NCBI RefSeq assembly: GCF_043290135.1
Contig: NC_134700.1
Coordinates: 77,603,000-77,666,999 of the forward strand
Length of the DNA: 64,000 nucleotides
Reading direction: 5' to 3'
Source of the DNA: Rhipicephalus microplus
Lineage: Eukaryota > Arthropoda > Arachnida > Ixodida > Ixodidae
In this document: in pieces, positions 10,809 to 23,639 of the stretch
How the letters are laid out: every line of letters begins with the position of its first letter
How positions within the stretch are numbered: the stretch's first letter is position 1
Made by a program: the position numbers and the translations under genes
The notes under the pieces: model-generated
What the model was told of the DNA's origin: nothing
Seen by the model: the letters and a program-made list of their open reading frames with translations, nothing else
Databases searched by the model: none

Positions 10809-11983
10809 TACACAGCGTTGGTTCTTCACAAGAGCTATTGATGTTCTCGATTCTGTTATGATGGGCACATTAGCTTTGGCACCTGCTAAATATATGTCAT
10901 CACAAACAGTGGTCTGTGAAATGTACAACAATGTTTATCAAGAATAAAAAGAAAACTCAAGGATATTCAAGGATTTACAAAAATTCGAGATCTTTCAATG
11001 CCCTGAAAACAAACTTTTCAAATTCAAGAGTTTCTGAGTATTTCAAGGACGCGCATGAACCATGCCTTTTCTGGTTACTGCTAAATACAAACCCGCAATA
11101 TCTTGATCAGCAGGAATAGCCTCCTCGAAAAGCGACACAACTACGGCCACTGATGGCTCTTCCGCAACAACTTGGTGGCCATAACACACAAGCATGCAAC
11201 ACTGGTGAGTTCAATTCTTTTGTCCTTGCAGATGATGTCCTCACTGACGACATCCCATAAGCAATAGTGATCCTACTGCGTTAACTACAGCATTTTGATA
11301 CAATCCTGTCTCTCTGCGTGTTACAGCACCAACTTAAGTGCAGCTTGTGCCAACTGCGCCAAAGTTCTACATTCCGACTGTCTGGTCATTACATGAATAA
11401 CGTGAAAGTCATTTACGTATGCCATCAAACCCTTGCCTCCAGACACGTGTGGCACACACCTGTATACTACACGATAGCGTAGTACCAACATGAGGAGCTT
11501 TGACCCAACAAATGCAAAGCCAACATTAGGAGCTTTGACCCGACAAATGCAAAAAGTAAAATAAAATGAGAATCTCAGTAGGTATAAAAACCAAGAATTT
11601 TTCACGACTGTCGGGTATCCTACCGCAGAACCACACCATTCATATATGCATATACAGACACACCATGAGGCACAAAAATGCATAACTGGACTCACGTGTC
11701 CTTCGTGAAATGCCCTTTGACCAGTCAATACAGTGATCAAGCACAAAAAAAAAGGGGGGTGGGGGAAACTGGCAAGTCGCCACCAGCTAGTCAAAACTGC
11801 CAAACTCATTCACCAGTCTGTCGCAAATCACACTTCTTAGCGTGCTTAGTAAAGCCACTGCGCATCAACAAACTGTACAGTGGCCAGTCCGGAGTAGTGC
11901 TGTCGCCAGTGATTGTTAAAGCGCGAGACAGACAGTGTGATTTTCCGAGCGATACGGCGTGCGGTGCGATGATGCAGCAGCTG
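10809..11983. other. unassigned sequence
   Basis: No domain was recognised. Two near-identical 20-30 bp segments (AGGAGCTTTGACCC) at about 11490 and 11528 form a short local duplication. Confidence 0.35.
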
Positions 11984-12247
11984 GAATGGTGACATGATTG
12001 ATTTGTGGGGTTTAATGTCCCAAAACCACTATTCGATTATGAAAAATGTCGTAGTGGAGGGATCCGGAAATTTTGACCACCTGGGGTTCTTTATCGTGCA
12101 CCCAAATCCGCGTAAATGGGCCCACAACATTTCTGCTTCCATCGGAAATGCAGCCGCCACAGCCGGGATTTGATCCCGCGACCTGCGGGTCAGCAGCCGA
12201 GTACCTTAGCCACTAGACCACCGTGGCGGGGCGTTGAATGGTGACAT
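11984..12247 (-). mobile_element. tRNA-derived SINE (Ruka-like), minus strand, with 12-bp target duplication
   Basis: On the minus strand the order is tRNA-like A box (TGGTCTAGTGGCTAAGGTAC), B box (GCGGGATCAAATCCC), the SINE body and a tail ending in CCACAAATCAATC. The insert 11996-12235 is flanked by perfect copies of GAATGGTGACAT (11984-11995 and 12236-12247), which marks it as a clean retrotransposition. It is the same family as 10569-10808 but better preserved. Confidence 0.85.
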
Positions 12248-12698
12248 TACGTGACGTTTCACGACGTATCATCGCATTGCACCGCCGCATAGCTGGTGGG
12301 GTGAGCATCAAACTGGCCAGATATTTTCATCGCCGCATCGCACCGCCACATGGCAGCAGCCAATCACAGCGGGAGCAGACGAGTGATGTCACGATGCTAG
12401 TGGCAGCAACTCCCTGTGGCCACTCTCATCCCTCATGGTCACGGCCAGTTCAAGCGAGTCGATGCAGCGATGCGAGTGTGGATTTGCTGACATCGCCGAC
12501 TACGACGACGTGACAAACACCGAGTAGATTTCCCTGGTGACGTGATATTATTCCAGATTGAATAAAGTGATGTTTGAAGTGTGCCATTTCTGCACGACAA
12601 TGCCTGTTTTGAAACCGTTAGCGAGATTGGAGATCGTGGACAGCGATGCAAGGTCATTTCTTAGGTAAACACGGCTACCGGCGTCTTTGTACTAGCTC
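12248..12698. other. unassigned sequence before RTE
   Basis: Moderately GC-rich non-coding sequence. No domain or clear repeat was recognised. Confidence 0.35.
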
Positions 12699-15134
12699 GC
12701 TTCTGTTCCAAGGTAGGGGCAAAGGTAGGGAAGAAGCAGGCTGGAGACCAGGCAGTAGGAGATTATGACATCGGTACTAGAAACGCCAGAGGAGAGCTAC
12801 TAGTAGAATTCGCAGAACGCAATAATTTACGGATTTTGAATACCTTCTACCGAAAACGAGAAAACCGCAAGTGGACATGGAGCAGCCCTAATGGCAAAAA
12901 TAAGAACGAAATAGACTTTATAATGAGTGCACACCCTGGAATCGTGCAGGATGTGGAAGTGATTGGCAAGGTACGATGCAGTGACCATAGAATGGTACGG
13001 TCTCGAATTCGCCTAGACTTGAAGAAGGAACGTCAGAAACTGATACGCAAGAAGCCAATCAATCAGCTAGCACTGAGAGGGAAAGTACAGGAATTCAGAG
13101 TGTCGCTGCAGAACAGGTACTCGGCTCTTAGTGAGGAAACCAACCTTAACGTAGATACAATGAATGATAATCTGACGAGTATCATTACGGAGTGTGCAGT
13201 GGAAGTTGGAGGCAGGGTAGTAAGACAGGACACTGGCAAGCTTTCCCAGGAAACGAAGAACCTAATTAAGAAGCGTCAAATCATGAAAGTGTCAAGTACA
13301 ACAGACAAAATAGAACTGGCAGAGCTTTCGAAGTTGATTAATAGGTGTAAGGTATTCGATGTAAGAAGGTATAACATGGGGGGAATTGAACATGCTCTGA
13401 AAAATGGAGGAAGCGTCAAAACAGTGAAGAGGAAACTTGGAATAGGGAAAAATTGGATATATGCAATAAGGGACAAGGAAGGCAAAATAACTACCAATAT
13501 GGATAGGATAGTTAAAATAACGGAGGAGTTTTACAGAGATCTGTACAGTAGCCAGGACAACCACGACCTTAATACTATAAGAACTTGCAGTAACCCAGAT
13601 GACACCCCACCAGTAATGATAGAAGGAGTCAGAAAAGCTTTGGAGAGCATGCAAAGAAGCAAAGCTGCTGGTGAGGATCAGGTAACATCAGATCTGCTGG
13701 AAGATGGAGAACAAATTGTGTTAGAAAAACTAGCCACCCTATTTACGAGGTGTCTCCTGATGGGAAGAGCATTGGAGTCTTGGAAGAATGCTAACATCAT
13801 CTTAATACATAAGAAAGGAGATGACAAGGACTAAAAGAATTACAGGCCGACCAGGTTGCTCTCCGTAGTATACAAGTTATTTACAAAGGTACTTGCTAAC
13901 AGAGTTACTAAAACATTAGAATTCGATCAACCAAAGGAACAAGCAGGATTTCGAACAGGCTACTCAACAATCCACCACATTCATACTATCAATCAAATAA
14001 TATAGAAATGCTCAGAATATAACCAACCACTATTCATACCCTTTATAGATTACGAGAAGGCGTTTTATTCAGTAGAAATATCAACAGTCATGCAGACACT
14101 GCGGAATCAGGGCGTCGATGAAGCATATACAAACATCCTGGAATACATCTACAGGGGATCAACTGCTGCCATAATGTTTCATGAAGAAAGCAACAGAATA
14201 CCAATCAAGAAGGGTGTAAGGCAGGGGGACACAATTTCCCCAATGCTATTTACGGCGTGCTTACAGGAGGTTTTCAGAAGCCTAGAATGGGAACAGTTAG
14301 GGATAAGAGTCAATGGAGAATAGCTTAGTAACCTGCGCTTTGCCGATGACATTGCATTGCTGAGTAACTCAGGGGACGAATTGCAACTCATGATTACGGA
14401 GTTAGACAAGGAGAGCAGAAAGGTGGGTCTTAAAATTAATCTGCAGAAAACGAAAGTAATGTACAACAACCTCGGCAAGGAGCAGCGCTTCGAGATAGGT
14501 AATAGTGCACTTGAAGTTGTAAAAGACTATGTCTACTTAGGGCAGGTAATAACAGCAGAGCCGAACCACGAGATTGAAGTAACTAGAAGAATAAGAATGG
14601 GGTGGAGCACATTCGGCAAGCACTCTCCAATTATGACAGGTAGATTGCCGCTATCCCTCAAGAAGAAGGTATATAACAGCTGTATCTTGCCGGTACTTAG
14701 CTATGGAGCAGAAACCTGGAGACTTACAAAGAGGGTTCAGCTTAAATTGAGGACGACGCAGCGAGCAATGGAAAGAAAAATGGTAGGTGTAACCTTAAGA
14801 GACAAGAAGAGAGCAGAGTGGATTAGGAAACAAACGGGGGTTAAGGATATCATAGCTGAAATCAAGAAGAAGAAATGGACATGGGCAGGGCATGTAGCGC
14901 GTAGACAGGATAACCGCTGGTCATTAAGGGTAACTGACTGGATTCCCAGAGAAGGGAAGCGGGTTAGGGGGAGACAGAAGATTAGGTGGGCAGATGAGAT
15001 TAAGAAGTTTGCGGGTATAAATTGGCAGCAGCAAGCACAGGACCGGGTTAACTGGCGGAACATGGGAGAGGCCTTTGTCCTGCAGTGGACGTAGTCAGGC
15101 TGATGATGATGATGATGATGATGCTTCTGTTCCA
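12699..15134 (+). mobile_element. RTE-clade LINE, 5'-truncated, with 12-bp target duplication
   Basis: The insert 12711-15122 is flanked by perfect GCTTCTGTTCCA (12699-12710 and 15123-15134). It is 5'-truncated inside the endonuclease and ends with a very short 3' UTR and a (TGA)n tail at 15101-15122, as expected for RTE elements. The perfect duplication and single continuous frame indicate a comparatively recent insertion. Confidence 0.92.
12719..15094 (+). pseudogene. RTE endonuclease/reverse transcriptase ORF with three stops
   Basis: One frame is kept throughout. The C-terminal half of an APE-type endonuclease comes first (AKVGKKQAGD, RILNTFY, EIDFIM and the diagnostic CSDHRMV). RT follows, with NANIILIHKKGDD, EQAGFRTGYST, VRQGDTISPMLF and an intact FADD box at 14339-14350. 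The C-terminal domain contains a WTWAGHVARR motif, WIPREGKRVRG and WRNMGEAF. Stops interrupt it at 13832-13834 (D-stop-K), 14003-14005 and 14321-14323, each explainable by one base change. IDYEKAFYSVE has Tyr where Asp is normal. The protein nicks DNA and copies the RNA in place. The same family appears at 133-693 and 53805-54003. Confidence 0.9.
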
Positions 15135-15593
15135 CCTTTGCTCTTCACATCGATGGCATCGAGAAAGTAATAGCATATGCTAATGCATTACATACGAGTG
15201 CAAAGCTTAATAGTGTTGTCAAAAACAAGCGCTCGATAACGAGCTCACGTGTGAACAGCGTAGGCGACGGCCAGTGCCCACCATGCCAGGCCTACCTGTC
15301 GAAGTCGTGAATAATCAGCTGTTGCCGCTGTTGCGACGTGCCTGTCTTCCACGAAGATGTTGTGTTAATTATTTTTTATGGAACAAAGCATGGCTGTGCA
15401 TTGTTGTTTGTTTTGAGCTTCATTACGAGGATACGAAGTCGTTCGACCGTGCATGCCGAGGCGCCGCATGGGGGTGGAGCCTGCCGCTGATATCTTCTTC
15501 GGCCTTGTGTGTCCGGAAACGTCGTATGCGGCACGCCGCACCATGTGACGTCGCACGCCGCACTGCATGGAAAATCGCACGTCTGTCTCGCGC
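15135..15593. other. unassigned GC-richer sequence
   Basis: The GC content is raised, with CpG-containing repeats such as CACGCCGCA around 15530. No coding match was recognised. Confidence 0.35.
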
Positions 15594-16935
15594 TTAAAGG
15601 GGCCCTGCGTCACAAATTAAATGTGTTTTGATTGCCTTTTTGCCTTTTTTCAAACTGTCGAGTACCCCGATAACAGTGGGTGAGTGGCAATGCCAAAAAC
15701 AAAGCTGTAATAATTTAATTTCTACAGAGAAACAGTGCTGTTTTTGGATTGAAGTGACACACAGTGGCTATTTTTGTGATGAGAAGTGATGCTTCACTGA
15801 GTGAAAGTGACGACATAGGCCATGCGCTTTGATTGGTTCGACGCAACAAGTCGTGCATAATACGGTGAAATCTCGATAGAACGAACCTCATATTCATGAA
15901 CTTTTCAGATTAAGGCATTTTTTAAAAATCCTGCGCCGACTGCTAATAGTTTCAATGTAAAATTGTTGCACTACTACGTACTTCAGAATACCAAAATTTT
16001 CAGAATAAAGAGCGATAATTTAGTTCCGCGTTATATTAACAACGCCTCAGCACATCGAACTTGTTTTGAAATCCATAGCAACCACTGGAGCGGTACACAA
16101 GCCGACGACACAGCATGTTGCAGGTTTACAAGCGCCAAGGCAAGGGGCGAGGGCAAGGTCGCCGAGGCAGAATGGGAGTTGTGGAGCAGGTAGCATGGGC
16201 GCAAAAAACCTGAGACAGTGAGTGAGCAAAAAACGAAACACGAGAAATTTCCTTTTCGCCGAGACTGCTGCACCGCCTAGCGCATGAGCCACCTCCATAC
16301 AAGGTCCATTCGATTCAACTGCACCAATCGGAACCGATGCACAGCTGTGAACACGAAGTTCAGAAATTGTGCAGCACGAGTTCAAGGGTGCAGGCACAGT
16401 GCGACACCTGAATCGAATGACGATGTGCCGACAAGGTGCAGGCTTTATTTCTGTTTGCTTAGTTTACATCGTTTAGCTAACACTGACCGATAACAAACCA
16501 CACATGCGTACAGTTTATGAGGCACAAACATCTTGGCAAAGCACGTCGCGTTAGTGGAGGCGGATACAGCGCCTACGCCAAAGTGCTGCATCGTCTGCTC
16601 AGCTGCATGCACGTCTGCACCAAGCTGGCACCGTCAACATAGGAGGTGCAGGAAAATTGTGAACCGGCGCTCAACCTTTTGAAACAAATGATAGGGTTCA
16701 GAGCTCATCAATGTTGCACCATTGAAACGAATGGGAAGGTGCAGCAGCTCGTGGACTGGGTCATGTGGTGCAGGCGAATCGAACAAACCTACAAAAACAG
16801 CTGCTGCGCCGCACGGAAGTGACGTCATGCACTTTTACACTTAGGCGCTTCGTTTGAATAGCGGTACGTCTAGACGTAACGATAGAAGCCATTAAAATTA
16901 GGCCCAAACGTAAAAAAAGACGTTAGTTAGGTCCA

Positions 16936-17125
16936 GCGTGACATGGTTAGAGTGGCACCTTAAGAACGGGTGAGGTCAGAGGTTCGAGCCTTATTGCAGT
17001 TTTTGTTAATTTTTCTTTTTTTTTTTGCCTGCACATGTATTGTTTTAACATTTGCGCCTCCTCATCAGCCTCCCGTCAGCCTGATTTGCTGCTGGTGGCC
17101 CTGTCCACAGGCCACCAGCAGATGT
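16936..17125 (+). mobile_element. tRNA-like SINE fragment (second type)
   Basis: An A-box-like ACATGGTTAGAGTGGC and a good B box AGGTTCGAGCC lie about 45 bp apart, followed by a T-rich run and a conserved-looking tail ending in a 12-bp hairpin. No acceptor stem pairs, so it is not a working tRNA gene. Confidence 0.5.
17089..17121. repeat. 12-bp perfect hairpin
   Basis: CTGCTGGTGGCC (17089-17100) and GGCCACCAGCAG (17110-17121) are exact reverse complements around a 9-nt loop. It sits at the 3' end of the SINE-like block. Confidence 0.85.
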
Positions 17126-19268
17126 TTGATGTTTAGATGTTTGAGGTCTTTTGCAGGATTGGCTATATTTATTATGATAAAGTGTTTGGCGAAGTAATGC
17201 TTTTAATTGGCGAGACGTAAAAGGACACGAAAAATTGAAATGCAATTGGCTGAATTGGTTTCTCCGGCACACGCGTCAGAAATATTGATTTCCACGGTTT
17301 ATCAAAGTTTTGATAACAGAAAGGCACACTGCAACGTAGTCACCTGAGTCACCATCACCTGACCACGTAACCGGCAGGCCCCTTCAAAATACTGACGTGC
17401 CACTGCAATGCCCTAGGCATCAGCACTTGATAAATGATGCACAAAGGCAAGTGCCAACAGCGTTAGCCCATCTATCTACAAAACAGCTTGTCTGTTTTGC
17501 TAAATAACACGCACGGCCTGTGACAGCATGGGAGCATTCACGTAGGGAATGGATGAGAACGGCCGCATGTGTTCGCCACAGTGCAGTAGCTTTGGCCTTT
17601 GGAGATCACAAGCTTCGTAAGAACAATACAACAAAGTTGTTTCCATTCATCGTGAGAACACTTCGTGGACCCACTGAGGTTGCATGTATGTGCATCCGGT
17701 CAGTCACACGTGAACTGTGCAAAAACATTTATTTCATCGTCGACCTTGCCCTTCGTGACAAGCAAAACTCGCCAGCAAGGACACTTTCACTTTTAACAAC
17801 ACCACGCTTGGCATTGCCATCTATAAAATGTAGTACGTCCAACAACAATAATGCGCACTTCATCCTGAGAAACCTTATGGCTCATATACTCATGAAGCTG
17901 CGGCGCTGTGGATGACCACGCTAGCTCCAACCTCCTGGTTCAACTGGGCATCAACTAATCCCATGAAGCAGCAATGACACAGGGTCTCCGGTCCTCCTTG
18001 GCGGCGGCCTAGGCCGAGGCCACGATTTTGCCAGAGTTTTCAATAAGGTTGTCACCACGAACACACATGGCAGGCAGCTACCATCTCACACTGTTTACCT
18101 TTCGCAACGACAGCGCCCATGGTGCCCCCTGTATTTAAAATGCTTGTAATATGTGTTTAATCAACAAATACAGGCTAAGTGATTTGTCAGTTGCCTGCTT
18201 AGAGACATTTTTGTAGGTTTAGTGTATTATACATTAATAATTTATACATTTAAATAGCTTTAAGTAATAATTGTTGAAGTGGCGTCATTTCGGTGTGGCG
18301 CAGGAGACGCTGCTTTTTCTTTTTTAGCTCTTTCTTTTCTTTGCAAGAGGCGAGACAGCCGTACGCTTTGGGTTTTTCTTATCTTTGTCACTTCTACATG
18401 CGCTCCAGGAGGCCTTGTCTGTCGTATTGATTTCTTTTCGGTGATTACTTATCACGTCCACAAAACAAGTCGGCGTTCGCACCATGGTTCTACCATGGTT
18501 CTACCATGATTCTTCTACAAAGAGTTCATCTCTGCTCGGGACGAAAAAGCGGAAGCAGTTTTCCCTAAGCGAGAAAGTGGATAGCCCCAGCCGATCGCAC
18601 CACAGGAATGTGAATGAGTTGGAGGCCTTCGCACTGCAAAGTTTTTGCTGCACGCATAAAAAAAATCACAGACTTCTTTAAGTAAACGAGCATTTTTTTA
18701 GTGTTCCCTTGCGCATTGTGAAAAACGAGTTCAAGGACTCACCGTTGTGAACGTAAATCATTTTCGTCTTTCAAAATACAACCTTTCAAAATACAACCTC
18801 TCAAAATAGGAAACAAATTACCGGGGCCCCCTGAAGTTTGTTATACCGGGATTTCAGTGTATTCATACGGTCCCAGACAGGCCACACTACTGGACACCAA
18901 AAAGTTTCAAAGACTTTTTATATATATACAGGTACATTAGGATTTCCCTCTTTGAATATGAAAGTGTGAAAACAATTGCAAAATGATGCTAAAAAAGCTC
19001 CGCAATGAGCCACCACAAGGCGAGTCATCCAATACGTCTTTGTGAGGGCCGTGCGGTGATTAGAAGTGGCCTTTAACGTCAATGAGAGAGTGAAATACGA
19101 AAGGAATCGTTTTTTCTTGTCTGCTCAGGTTTTGAACTTTAAAGGCTAATAATTTGTGTTACAGTATACCAATTTCTAATATTCTTTTGGCGCTCATCTC
19201 AGTATTTGGCACTGCATGAACTCAAGCGGTGCAGAATGCAGATAAAAAGCATCACAAGGCCCCTTTAA

Positions 19269-21084
19269 ATCTAAACGTCAATAAAATATAGTGTCTCTAA
19301 ATTATTAGGCTATATATGTTAATGAATGATGTGTAAACGAATTAGTTCTCGGCACTCGCAGAGCCTGTTTTTTTTTTTTTTTTCGTCTCAGTTTGAACAC
19401 TTCTGCCTGCGGCAGATAGAAGTTGAAATGGCAGTTCTTTGCCTAACTGCTATTTCAGCCATGAGAATTATAACAGCAAAAATTTCGCACGACATCTTTG
19501 CTTATTTAGGCCCGCGAAATGCGCGACAAATTTTTTCTGTAGCCCAAAGCTCTTTTTGTTTCTCCCGTAACAAAAGCGCATGGAGTGATGCCGAAGTGTC
19601 GTTCAGCCGCTCCGCTCCAATGCTGTTTGTAACCAGCTGAGTAGCTAGCATACCGACTAAACGCACCCTGCACAGCAGGTGTCCCACATAAGTTCAAAAC
19701 GACGAACCCGACAACAAAACGCAGCGTTGAATGGCTGCGCACAAACGTTGCAGTAGACGTTGTGGGTGCACAACGCGCCATCATCACGGTTGCGCTTTGC
19801 ATGACCTCCGAGATCGGACGTCATGCATTGGAGGTCATGACGTCGCACGTACACGCCATTTTGGAGGCACAGCCAGGCTAGACTGCACTTGCGCACGCTT
19901 CTTTCTTTACCGCTTTCTCACCCATTGCAAATACAATGGGAGAGTTTCTGAGTATGTTTCGCCACCCGTCGGCAATAGGAGCGCAGCAACCCTGATTTTG
20001 CATTTTCTGCACCGCGCGCACGGCACAAGGAAGTTAGTCGATGGAAAACCATGGAATGGGGGTTCTCGGCAAAGAGAGGGTGTATAAAAATAAATCAGGA
20101 ATAGAAGGAGGATCGTCTACTTCAAAAAAGAACTAATCTAACCAGACTATGCGCTCGTGGATAATACAACCTGATACTCAGAGAAAATGAGAGAAAATTG
20201 GCTGATGAGAGGCATAATTAAGGAGGCATGAAGCACTGGCAACGATCAGAGAAAAAGATAAATAATGCTGCACCTGTTCTGCAAGCAGAGAGAACTAAAC
20301 ACCTTTGGTCCTTGGTCTCGTCGGATAACGATGTCGCAATTAAGGGAGGTTGCTCACAGACTGACGAGCGCACCTTCCCTTTGCTAGCTATTTTCTATTT
20401 TTCTTCAATTTTCCAAATACATTTGTAGTGGTTTTCAGGGCTAAAAGCTGCTGTCTGCAGCCTGACAAATCCTTTAAACACATACGTGTGTTGTTGTATA
20501 TCTGATGGCTAAAAAACTGCATATAAGAAGAAAGAAAGTAAAAAAAAGAGCAGACCTTTGCTGCTGAATAATGCCTTAAGATGGCACGCACAGAGTGGTG
20601 GTGTGCATTGTCAAGGTGTTTACGCCACCTGCAAATAGTGATTCTGGAGACCCCAAGCCCTTTTGCATTCCTTTGTACTGCAAGCCACGTCTATGAAGAA
20701 TGCGAATGAAGTACGCAGCTGCTTACCCTTGCAAGCCGCTTGCCCCAGAAGTAAAATTCTAGTGCAAATCAGTTCTGCACTATCCTTAGAGTTCGTGGAA
20801 CAACATGCTTAGAAATAGAAATTAACATTACAACTTTTTGGCAAGTAAGAAGTTTTTTTTTTTCAGAAAAATCTGTGAATTTATTTGTGGCTTAGTGCTA
20901 CAAGCAGTTTGTTGTTAATTGCCTTTTATCTTTAGTGTGGCTTGCTTTATTCTGTAATTACCCACCATGGTTGCATTTCATTCGGTGCTTTGTCAGTGTT
21001 CAGTCTACAGTGATTTCTCCAGTCAAGAAGGCAGTCGCACAACCTTCAGTACGCCCATTACGCTCACGGATACATATTAGCTGC
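19269..21084. other. unassigned sequence with one dispersed repeat
   Basis: No gene was recognised. The segment CACAGCCAGGCTAGACTGCA (about 19869-19910) recurs inverted at about 22145-22190 with flanking similarity of roughly 40 bp, so it belongs to a dispersed repeat. Homopolymer T runs lie at 19369-19383. Confidence 0.35.
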
Positions 21085-21420
21085 GTGAAGATGTGTTGCT
21101 GTGTTCAGTCACGGCCGCTCGATCGCCGTGGTTACGTATCGCAAGTCTAGTTCGGGGAAAATACCCGGTGTTTCTTCTCACCAATTCCAAAATAATACTG
21201 AGCTGTGCACCAAGTGACAAAAGAATATTGCGAGAGACAACCTCACCATCAACGACAAGTCTGCATCAGCAGACACTTGCGCTATGAAGACTATGTGCCG
21301 GCGTTCCGCATCAGAAAACTTATTCACGGCTCCGCACCTATTCTTTTCAATGACTATCCTACCTACTTGGTTTCAAGCGCATTAAAGCCTCGCGAAAATC
21401 CTGCTTCACGAGCTTCGCCC
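21085..21420 (+). pseudogene. THAP zinc-finger domain remnant
   Basis: The order of features fits a THAP DNA-binding domain. There is an N-terminal MCCCVQSR with adjacent RRGY (from 21091), then a region reading NTELCTK-stop-QKNIARDNL where a Trp codon has become TGA. After a small frameshift comes VCISRHLRYEDYVP with the C..H pair (spacing three instead of two), and then SAPILFNDYPTYL, the AVPxLF-like end of the domain. THAP domains bind DNA and occur both in host regulators and in P-like transposases. Following sequence (21574-21777) gives a lysine-rich ORF without a match. Stops and shifts indicate a pseudogene. Confidence 0.5.
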
Positions 21421-23639
21421 CTACGTCAAACATCATGGAAGCGAAAAGCAGAGACCAACGAAACAGATCTGCATGTTGCAACTTCACAAGATGCTTTTAC
21501 TGAACAATAAGCAGTAAGTGTTTGCACGCAAACAATAAAGATCGATGCTCATCGCGCGGGTCGATGCCAGACTATGATAGGGAGATTGCGCTCCCAAGTA
21601 TTGCACCATCCTTCAAAATGCGAGAAGTTGCAGCAATTGCTGAAAGAAGTGAAAAATGCAATCCAATACTATCGCGAAAGCAAGCACCACCCATGTGTTA
21701 AGAAAGTCGTAACAGATGCACAGACAGGAGAGAAAAAGACCGTGTTTTTTTTTTTTTTTGCATCAAATAGAATGTGATGGAAGAAAGCATTCAGCGAAAC
21801 CAGACGAACTTGTGAGGGATGTGTGATATGGCGCTTTCTGTCACAAAGAGGCTACGATCATGCGCGCACTTCGGGATTTGTGACACTACCAGCAAAGTGC
21901 AGTCTTCAGAGCTAGATAGGTCCAAGCCCAGCATCATCAGGTATGAGCAATGCCATAAACAACTCGCACGTCTTCAACGACTAAACAACTTGTTTTTCAA
22001 TGCACGGTAAGTAGTGAAGTGCACCCAAACTTATGTGCTGGCATTGCGCACGCTGTACAGAGCGGCGGAAGAGGTTCAGGGTCACAGCGCCTCCCTCAAA
22101 GTACTGGCGAGAGTCATGTACTACACCCGATGCGAAGGCCATAAGAAGCGAGCGCGCAGGTGCAGTCTAGCCTGGCTGTGTTGAAGGCCACGTGTTTCGT
22201 CTTTGTGCCGCTGTACTTGCCTGGCGCTATCAGCAGACTTTTCTTCTGCATTCGAAAGATGGCGCTTTGGCGCTTCGACTTCAAATTATCAATGACTCCT
22301 CGGCGCTTGCACGGCTCGCAAATGTTTACCATGGTTGCAAAACTATGTTTTGACATTTATTGCGTCGTTATTTTGTGAGAAAATGGCTTGATTTAACGTT
22401 GTTTCGATCGTCAACGGCACTGACTATCATACAGAAATAAAGTGAATAGATACATTAAAAAGTTTTTCTTTTTCAAGGATCAAGGTGGAGATTTGGTTTA
22501 TTATGTGAGTGGGTTCATTATGCAAGTAAATACGGTAATTATGTTCACACATGCTCATACTGAATGTTCACCCTTTGAGGGTCGTACTCTTTTGCCATAT
22601 GCAGCCTGCCAAGGTCTATTTTTTTTTATCACTGATTTATATTATTCAGGCAAATATATTTCGGAAAGCAATCGTAATTTTGTTTTGTTTGGGTGGTCAT
22701 AAGGTGACAATAAAAATTATTGTTATTAGATACACATGGTTCATATTAGTAACAGCAAGACAAATTATTAGAAAGCTTATATGCCTGTTAAAAATTATGC
22801 ACTGCAATAAAACTTCATGTAGTTCGGAGACATACAAAACTAAGTGCATGAAATAGTGTCAATTGGGGACACGAAAGGTGATAGGTCAACTATGATCCAG
22901 TTGACAACATACAGAGCACACATTAGAGATGTCGTTCACTCATCAACATTTGAGTTGTCACTCGTACCACCTAGAATGACAACCTGACATCCAAAGAATC
23001 AAATTCTCACTTGGCAGTGAAATGATAATTCCGAGGAACAATCTCTAGACTCGCTTCCAGTAGAAAAACTGGCACACACTTCTATAGTGCAAGCAAACTG
23101 CATGACTGAATGCAATAAAAAAAACTACACAGCTGTTAGCATGTCCAGAAAGCAATAACAAGCCAAAAACCTACGATAAAATATTCCTTTGTATTATGCA
23201 CAACGAAATGTAGATGGTTTTTGTGAGTACCCAACACAGAAAATGCTACGCGAGTGGCACTGTCCACGTCAGACAGCGCCTGCATGGAAACGAACATCAT
23301 CACATATTGGGCAGCAATATGCGAGAGAGTTACAAAGCGGCTGCCTATTAAGCGATTGCAAATCAAACAGCCATCCGTTTTGCAGGCACAAAAAGCGGGA
23401 ACCAACCGAATAACGAAACCAAATCTAGCTGCCAAACACCTGCGCTCGGCCGGATGCACAAGCCAGAGCATTACTGTAGTAAAGCATAAAAAAAAAGGAG
23501 ACACACGAGTGTAGGAAAAAAATTCCATTTACTCCCACAACATGGCAGCGCACGCCAAGCAAAAAAAAATGACAGAAAGAGGCATGCTTTATAAGCATGC
23601 AAGCAATGTGTACATGTACGTGGTTGACCGTTTAGAAGA
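21421..23639. other. unassigned AT-rich sequence
   Basis: No domain was recognised. It includes the inverted partner (about 22145-22190) of the 19.87-kb repeat. A possible continuation of the THAP-like locus to 22010 could not be supported. Confidence 0.35.

Larger units (their letters stand above)
15861..18861. mobile_element. Tigger/pogo-like non-autonomous DNA transposon, TA target
   Basis: Imperfect terminal inverted repeats, CGGTGAAATCTCGATAGAACGA at 15863 and the reverse of CACTGAAATCCCGGTATAACAA ending at 18859, are flanked by TA (15861-15862 and 18860-18861). About 21 of 28 positions match. The GAAAYCTCGATATAACGAA style of end is known from Tigger/pogo-type elements. No transposase is recognisable in the 3.0-kb interior, which contains a tRNA-like SINE at about 16936 and CpG-rich non-coding DNA. 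Confidence 0.5.
15594..19268. mobile_element. TTAA-flanked MITE split by a nested DNA transposon
   Basis: TTAA occurs at 15594-15597 and 19265-19268. Just inside, AGGGGCCCTGCG (15598) faces the inverted AGGGGCCTTGTG (ending 19264). The two outer pieces (15598-15860 and 18862-19264, about 0.67 kb in all) have no ORF, so this is probably a piggyBac-type non-autonomous element. The terminal repeats are short, and pairing across 3.7 kb is an inference. Confidence 0.5.

Noticed and set aside
14737..15135. Minus-strand ORF starting with a poly-His run
   Set aside because: It is the antisense of the RTE ORF and its (TGA)n tail.
17520..17915. 131-codon ORF inside the Tigger-like element as its transposase
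   Set aside because: No DDE/D motif or helix-turn-helix is visible and composition is like its surroundings.
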